From Bryoerythrophyllum caledonicum (Eukaryota > Streptophyta > Bryopsida > Pottiales > Pottiaceae): a stretch of 64,000 bases of DNA. The translations under genes were made by a program, and so were the position numbers. Each line of letters opens with the position of its first letter. Within the stretch, counting starts at the first letter, position 1. The stretch is taken from the NCBI GenBank assembly GCA_963971425.1, contig OZ020516.1, positions 36,630,199-36,694,198 on the forward strand, read 5' to 3'. Below the pieces are notes generated by a model, which did no database searches, had not been told where the DNA came from, and saw nothing but the letters and a program-made list of their open reading frames with translations. Below, piece after piece: positions 58,089 through 64,000 of the stretch.

Positions 58089-59902
58089 GTGACCGGAGAA
58101 GAAAAATATGATTGTTCGATGTTAAAGGATGAAATTAGTGAGTCTAAAATGGGTGTGGGTATTGTGTATTGCGCATTTTTTAGGGGGTCATTTTTAGGTA
58201 TTCGGTATTTATACCTTTGGTAGAGCGAGATTAGTTCGGTTTCAAAGGGTTGGGTCGTTGGTTCAATGTTTGTAGAAGTTTGTAGTTTTGTATTGTATTG
58301 ATTCCACAGCCATTGGAGTCGAGTAACGGGGATAGTGTGCAAATGTTGGCCATTTTCTTCATATAGATGTGCTTGATTGTTGTCCATTTTAATTGTGTTT
58401 GAGAATGTAAGGATATCATTTTCGGAGTTACATTGTGATGTATGGATTTTTAAGAGTGGAATAATTATGGGTGGTGTTACGGATCTTGAGTCTCGGAATT
58501 GTTCTTGGGGGTGGTGGGCTAGAATGATGTCCGAGTAAATTTTGTTTTGAGTTTTTTGATAGTATTGTCTTAATTTTTCAATGTTGTGTGTGGAGGTATT
58601 GGTGTCGTGTCGTGGGAAAAGGGCTCTTTGGGGGAGCCATTTGTTGTATGTATTATCATTGTGTTGCCACTGGCATAGATATTTTGTGTAGGTATTTTGT
58701 ATATTATTTGTGTATGTGTGTTGGATATGTTTATGGTGTATGATGTTATTAATGGGATATGTGTTGGGGCTTTTGGGAATGTATGTTGGGGGACGGGGAT
58801 GGTATGGATGTGGGGAGTTAGGGGGATAGATTGGTAGGGGGATATTCCTTGGAGTGATGCAATTGTTGATGGTGGTGTATGGGTCTTGAAGTATGTAGGA
58901 GTATGGGTGTATGTTACAAGGGGTATGACATGTGGTGGGGCATGTTTGGTGGCAAAAAAGTTGTTTAGCAATGTCTAGAGCACTTTTTAATAGTTTGGAT
59001 GGGGTGAAGTGGTGGGCTTTGAAATCCTCATTGTTCATAATGTGTGTGCCGTTAGGTAAAGTAATTTGGTTTAGTTCAAAGATATTTTTTGAGAGGAGTT
59101 TTTGTAGAAGTTTTTGGGAGAGATGGGCATTGATTGTGTTGTGATTTAGTGTTTCTTGGCGCCATAGTATTTCTAGTGGTGTAGGATTAATGAGGAAGTT
59201 TGGGAGCGTCCTTTTAAGGTGGATTTTAGCTATGTGTTTTAATAAGAAGAATGTTCGTGTTATCGGTGATCTTATGCAGTCACTTGTTTTAATTCTGGGT
59301 ATGTTTTTGGCGCCACCGTATTGGACAAGGACATAATGAGTTAGTCCATTATATATTTTTCCAAGTCTACCTTTATCATTTAAGGCATTTTGTAGTTGTT
59401 CACCTATACATCGGAGATATGCGTTTTTGAGGGAGAAAGCTTCAAGCCCAAAGAGGTTATCTGGGAGTTGGGTTATTGCATTTGACATACATTTTGGTAA
59501 TCCACATATGGTTTTTTGTATGGCTATTATTTTTTTATCAAGTTTTTTGATGGCGGGCATAGAATATGGTACACCATAGAAATTGTATGCCACACCTGGG
59601 CGTAGTACGGTATCAATCATTTTTATTTTTTGTTTCATGGTGTCCTGACATGTTGTTAGTTCATTACATTGTTTGATGAGTTTCGTTGTTGTAGTGTGGA
59701 TTTGGATTTTCCATTTTAGTGAGGGAACAAGATTTGTACCTACGTATATGCATGGTTCATTTTGGTGTAGTATGGGGATTGGTTGATTGCGGTAATTGAT
59801 GTTGGAAGCTTGCATTAGGGCTTTGAAAGTGGTAGGGTTCATTTTGGATTTATTAGGGCATCCGGTAGCGGGACACCTACGACCATTCCGGTCCATGTGC
59901 AA
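58025..59902 (-). pseudogene. polyprotein part: linker between RT and RNase H
   Basis: A 625-codon open stretch that continues the RT reading after a frame change near 59840-59900 and passes into the RNase H part by another change near 58030-58090. The first 250 residues resemble the thumb and connection of RNase H-bearing LINEs (MNPTTFKALMQAS, VAYNFYGVPYSM, LFGLEAFSLKNAYLRC). A later stretch is low-complexity, rich in Pro, His, Ile, Asn and Thr (about 58830-58680). No catalytic motif is recognised. Confidence 0.6.
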
Positions 59903-60789
59903 TATCTATCAATTTTATTGAGTTGTATTTGGATAGATTTAATTTTGTTAGTTATGGCGAGGTCATCTGCGTATGCGGCAGAGTTTATTGTGACTTGTAA
60001 TGTGCCAAAAGTATACCCATTGTTGCCACGTTCTGGCCATCTGAGTAGTGGTTCTAAGAATATAATAAATAGGTATGGGCTAAGGGTATCCCCTTGTATG
60101 GTTCCTCTTTGGATGGGTATAGGTTTTGTTTTCCCGAAGTGTTCACCGATATAGCAAGTGGATGATTGAGAGTAGATGTTTCCAACAAGTGTAGTTGCAT
60201 CTTTTGGGTAACCGAGGTCCGTCATTATTGCTAGTAGTTGGGCATGGTCTATTGAGCCAAAGGCATTTTTAAAATCAACGTATAGTATGTATATATCTTG
60301 GTTTGAAAATCTTGCGTCTTCTAGTGCGGCTATTATAGTTTGTATTTGTCTAGCGGTACTTCTTTCCGCTCTAAATCCTTCTTGACTATCGTGTAGGATT
60401 TTGAATTTTTCACCGTATGAGGATAATACAAATGTGAGTGTACTAGTGAAGAGTTTATATATTGTGTTAGCTAGTGCAATTGGCCTATGGTTGGGTAGTA
60501 TAGATGGATCGCCTTTTTTGTATAGTAGTATTGTTGTACTTAATTTCCATGACGTTGGTATTTGTTTTTGTTTATAGCAGTGAGAGAAGAATAGGAATAG
60601 TAATTTATGGAATCTTGGGGGCATGTTTTTGAGTATTGAGTTTGGTATGCGATCTGGGCCTGGGGCTTTGTTGTTACCAAGGTTCCGGAGGCATGTGTCG
60701 TATGTGGCTATGTTAAAGCATTTATGTAGTGGGATTTCTGGTTCGCCTCGTTTGTCGAGGGTAAATCCATCTAGGTCATGCCATGGGTA
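59839..60789 (-). pseudogene. polyprotein part: reverse transcriptase
   Basis: RT motifs in order: NNKAPGPDRIPNSIL (about 60680), STTILLYKKGDPSILPNHRP then IALANTIYKLF, QEGFRAERST, YILYVDFKNAFGSIDHAQLL, IQRGTIQGDTLSPYLFIIF and the catalytic AYADDLAI (about 59960). All core residues are present. An in-frame stop at 60790-60792 separates this from the preceding part in the same frame. The RT is of the non-LTR type with RNase H downstream. Confidence 0.85.
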
Positions 60790-61770
60790 TTAGCGTACTG
60801 CACATGTACATTCAATTGGATGTTGTGGTTGGTACTTACATGTTGGCACTGTTGGTCTATTGCTTTTTGTTTGTTGATTGAATATTTCATTCGCAATGTC
60901 TTCTGGGCTAGTTAGGATATTATTATGTTGATCTGTGATACAATCCATCGGCGGGGATTCCAGGTTTTTAAAGACTTTTCTGTTAAATTTTTTGGGGCTA
61001 ATTTCGTATAGTTGTCTGTATTTTGAGATGGCTTTCTTGATGTTGTCTTTGGCGTATTTTGAGGTTATTTTTCGGGCTTGTATGTTGGCGTTTTTTGCAA
61101 TTAGTGCGATATCTATTATCCATGTATCATGGGGTAAATCCGGAGGCGGCGGGGTAGGAATTTGGATGTGTTGTAGAGTTAGTAGTTCATTGCATATGGG
61201 GTGGTTACGCCATTGAGGTTTGTTTTTAACAATTCTAATGGTTTTTCGTATAACAAGGTATGTAGTTAGGTGTTGTTTCCACATTTTAGAAAGTTTGCGG
61301 GGTAAGTAACCACCTTGTTGGGAAGTTTTGTTCGTCATTTGAGGTATTGGGTGAGCTCTACAAGTTTGTTCTAGTGTGTCAGAGATTGTATTGATGAGTT
61401 TGTCTAGGGTGTGGCATGCTTCTTGCCATTGTATTTGTGATAGTTGACAATGATTTATAAGAGTGTTTATGAGGGAGTCTATTTGTCTGGAGTTTTCTTC
61501 AAAGAATTTTGTGTTGAATTTTTCTATATTGTCTTTTGGGATGGGGTTGAGTATGCGTATAGTGTCATTGTTTGTGATTGTAGGGGTTCTATTAATTAGT
61601 GTGTTATTTGGGATGTGCAATCTTATAGGTGAGTGGTCCGAGTTGAGAATAACATCTTTATTTGTTGTAGAGGTGTATTGTGTATTGTTGTTTGTATTTA
61701 TATAGAATCCATCTATTAGACTCCAATCACTATAGTTATAGCTACCTTGTCTAGAGAATTGTGTGTCGGT
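60790..61770 (-). pseudogene. polyprotein part: end of APE domain and linker to RT
   Basis: Begins with YSDWSLIDGFY and NSDHSPIRLHI (about 61740-61610), the last endonuclease motif (SDH), in a frame different from the preceding part. It then runs about 270 residues of linker (ARKITSKYAKDNIKKAISKY, KKFNRKVFKNLESPP) to a stop at 60790. It has no domain of its own. Confidence 0.65.
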
Positions 61771-62400
61771 TTTATGTAGTTGAGGTTTAAATTTTTTGTG
61801 AAGCGGCGCAATTGGTAATCAATGTTTTGAGGGGGGGTGTTATTATTTCCGTTTTGGCGACCGATTAAAGCTATGTCTCTGTTGAAGTCACCACATAGTA
61901 GGTATGTGTGATTGGGATTATTATTAATTCGGGATGTAATAGTGTTTTGTATGTCTATAATAAATCTAGTATCTTCGAAGTGAGATGGCATATATATGTG
62001 AAAGATTAACCATGGTTGTAATGGATGATTAGTAACTTTGATTATTTGAATGTACGGTGATATGTGCATTGGTATAGGAATTTTGTTGATGTTGCCCGAG
62101 AAGGCATATTTTTTGTATATTAGTGTATGGAGGCCTCCGCGGCCTGGTGTGTATGGTCTCCTTTGTTGAATGCATCTTGTAAATGCATGTGTATTATTAA
62201 AAATGAGTTTATAGTCTTGAAATATATTTTGTATATATTTTGTAGATTTTGTGGCGGATAATTTTGTTTCTTGTATAACTATGAGGGCTGGTGGTGTGTT
62301 TGTGTGTGTGACCAGAGTTTGTAAGCTAGGAAGGGCAGTGTTAAGGGAGGAGGCATTCCATGTGATTATGTGTGTATTTTCTTGATTTGTTCTAATGTTT
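61716..62400 (-). pseudogene. polyprotein part: APE-type endonuclease
   Basis: Readable in one frame from about 62400 down: HIITWNASSL, ALIVIQETKL, PGRGGLHTLIYKKYAF, PWLIFHIYMPSH and YLLCGDFNRDI. These are the ordered motifs of the exonuclease-III-like endonuclease of LINEs (N, QE, RGG, Y-P, GDFN). The D and H of the final SDH lie in the next piece after a frame change near 61770. Confidence 0.8.
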
Positions 62401-62429
62401 TGATTTTGTGGATGGATGTAGGGAGGTGG

Positions 62430-63320
62430 TGGAGGTGGGTGGGTGTATTCTGGTATAGGGTCTAAATATTTCAGTGATTTGTTGATAAGAGTATTGGGGA
62501 GGTAGGGGAATTTTAGTTTTATTGTTTCATTTGAGGGAGATATGGTTTGACTATGTAAGAAATCATATAGTTCCTTGTGTATTGAGTTCTCATGGTTTAT
62601 AATATTTTGGTTGTCTTCAAGAAACTTTATATAAGGGTGCGGAGTGTGAATGTGTCGTTCCGGTGGGTTTTGTAGGTTTAGTTAAGTTTGTAGGATTGAA
62701 TTGGTCCATGTAATTGTGTTCAAATTTTGTGGATTTAGGAGATGATTACACTCATCTATGTGTAGATGTATAGTGACTGTTAGTGCATATAGAATGTGGG
62801 GTGGAGGATGCATATTTTTTTGGTGTATGTATTGAGCAATGTTTTGGGTATGTAGTGTTATGTGTGTGGTGTAATGTATGTGTGTTTTTTAAGAAAGGTG
62901 CGAAGGATTTTGCTATGTGTTCGTATTCCGGTTGTAGTTTTATAGTATTAGGTATGAAGTATTTTTTGGCATTTTTCTTATGTGTTGTAGGGTGTCTTTT
63001 AGTATATTAGGCATGGGTCCTGGGTTGGTTTCAATGTCTCCTCCTAGAAGTAGTAGGAGTTTGTGGTATATATGTTTAGTATTGTATTTTAAAGGCTTTG
63101 TTATGTTATTAAAGTCTTGTTGGTTTGGGGGTAGGTGGATGTTTGTATTTTGTGTGTGGGTGGTGAATTTATTTATTTTTATAGTGGGTGTAATTGTTTT
63201 TGTCATTAGCTTATTATGTGTCCATGTGTTTATTTGCGTAGTTGTTTTTGTTTTAATGATGTGTAGATGTGTATATGTTTGGTTGTATTTTTTCGTGGTT
63301 GTTTTTGGCCATGTGTACAT
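62430..63320 (-). pseudogene. polyprotein N-terminal part: leader, 2A motif and proline-rich region
   Basis: From MYTWPKTTTKKYNQTYTH (63320) about 92 residues of Thr/Lys/Asn-rich leader lead to KLLLLLGGDIETNPGPM. After the 2A motif the frame holds about 24 more residues and then stops. A second readable stretch around 62680-62430 (FLEDNQNIINHENSIHKELY, KLKFPYLPNTLINKSLKYLD, PIPEYTHPPPPPPYIH) leads toward the endonuclease, so at least one frame break lies between. No ORF1-like RNA-binding domain or zinc knuckle is seen. Confidence 0.6.
63015..63038 (-). other. 2A ribosome-skipping motif (DIETNPGP)
   Basis: The minus strand encodes GGDIETNPGP preceded by five leucines, matching the consensus D-(V/I)-E-x-N-P-G-P. 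In viruses and in some non-LTR retrotransposons of trypanosomes and animals this makes the ribosome skip the Gly-Pro bond, so one reading frame yields two proteins. Here it would release a leader of about 101 residues from the polymerase. The activity is inferred from the motif only. Confidence 0.85.
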
Positions 63321-64000
63321 GTGATTATTATGTTTAAGAATATTTGTATGTGGGTTTATGTTGGTATTTAAGGTGGTATTTAAGTCGTTTTTATATGCAG
63401 TGTTAGTATATACTTTGGGATTTATACAAGTGTTTGTTTTGATGTTTGTATTAGTATGTATTTCAGTATTTATACTGGTGTTTATACTCGTGTTTGTATT
63501 TGTATAAGGGTCAGTATTATTTTCCAGTATAGTATATGCATATGTATTTATATTTATATTTGTATTTGTATTTGTATTGTATACACATTTTTGGCATAAT
63601 ATTTGTATTTATTTTTTGTTTTAGTACAATATGGGTATATCGTATGTAGTCTATATAGTGTATACTCTATGGGATACATGTCTTTGTATACTTTTATGTA
63701 TTCTAATATGTATTCTATTGTATATATCTCTATATATACGGTGGATAATACTATGTAGATACTACAAAAAACTAGTAGTATTTTGTGGTGTATTAGTAGT
63801 ATTTTTTAGTATAGGGTGTTTAGTATTGATATGGTTTTGTAGTATGTAGAGGTATTGACTAGGTGTATTCTACTACGGTCGTATTTTATACAATACGGGT
63901 GGGGTAAAAAACCATTGGCCTTGAGGTTGTTGTTCTTCACATTTTTGACGAGTCCTCTTCAATCGAGATAGGTGGTTTGGACCCCATGATGTTTTGCAAC
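63321..64000 (-). repeat. AT-rich region 5' of the 2A-LINE reading frame
   Basis: On the plus strand 63360-63600 repeats GTATTT/TTTATA/TTTGTA hexamer-like units, a degenerate microsatellite. 63600-63900 is very AT-rich with many TAGTAT motifs. After about 63900 the composition becomes mixed, which may mark the edge of the element. No gene is supported. Confidence 0.45.

Larger units (their letters stand above)
55688..64000 (-). mobile_element. large non-LTR retrotransposon with 2A motif, APE endonuclease, RT, RNase H and C-terminal nuclease-like domain
   Basis: The element runs from a (TTC)n 3' end at 55688 leftmost to beyond or near the right edge of the window. One very long polyprotein is readable piecewise on the minus strand from about 63320 to 56007 (some 2300 codons after the 2A motif), interrupted by roughly six frame breaks or stops. 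Domain order: leader, 2A, proline-rich region, APE endonuclease, RT, long linker, RNase H, Cys/His cluster, PD-(D/E)XK-like domain. The coding strand is poor in G and rich in A and C (Asn, Thr, Pro, His, Ile), quite unlike the host genes. The 5' terminus and target duplication are not certain. APE plus restriction-like nuclease in one element recalls the Dualen/RandI type known from Chlamydomonas. Confidence 0.88.

Overview
This window looks like nuclear DNA of a land plant. It has GC-rich, intron-split genes for a LOB-domain protein, a plant-type bHLH regulator and a chloroplast Rieske oxygenase of the PTC52 type, set in AT-rich intergenic DNA full of transposons. The species cannot be read from the sequence. 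The mix of GC-rich gene islands, short introns and unusual LINE and hAT types would fit a non-seed plant (bryophyte or lycophyte), but that is inference.

The first 16.5 kb is the gene region. In order it holds a small secreted LRR protein (+), a three-exon protein with a probable plastid transit peptide (+), a three-exon LOB-domain gene (-), a six-exon PTC52-like gene (-) and a four-exon bHLH gene (-). Two copies of one short repeat sit in adjacent introns of the PTC52 gene. The 3' splice site of its fourth exon has a partial duplicate just upstream.

From about 17 kb onward no host gene is convincing and nearly everything recognisable is mobile. There are short TIR elements with TTAA target sites (piggyBac-like), TTA target sites (Harbinger-like) and CACTA-like ends. 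A 7.4-kb L1-type LINE (28.8-36.2 kb) carries a 17-bp target duplication and a poly-A tail. A 5.2-kb copia LTR fossil is nested in a 533-bp TIR element (37.7-43.5 kb). A decayed hAT transposase lies at 47-49 kb.

The most unusual object fills 55.7 kb to the right edge on the minus strand: a very long non-LTR retrotransposon whose coding strand is poor in G. Its order is a leader ending in a viral-type 2A motif (GDIETNPGP), an APE-type endonuclease, a reverse transcriptase, a long linker, RNase H, a Cys/His cluster and a C-terminal domain resembling a restriction-enzyme-like nuclease. Its 3' end is a small hairpin plus (TTC)n. The same tail recurs as a diverged tandem array at 1.0-1.6 kb and as a 33-bp insertion with a 13-bp target duplication at 20.77 kb. 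So at least three loci in the window trace to this family or its relatives.
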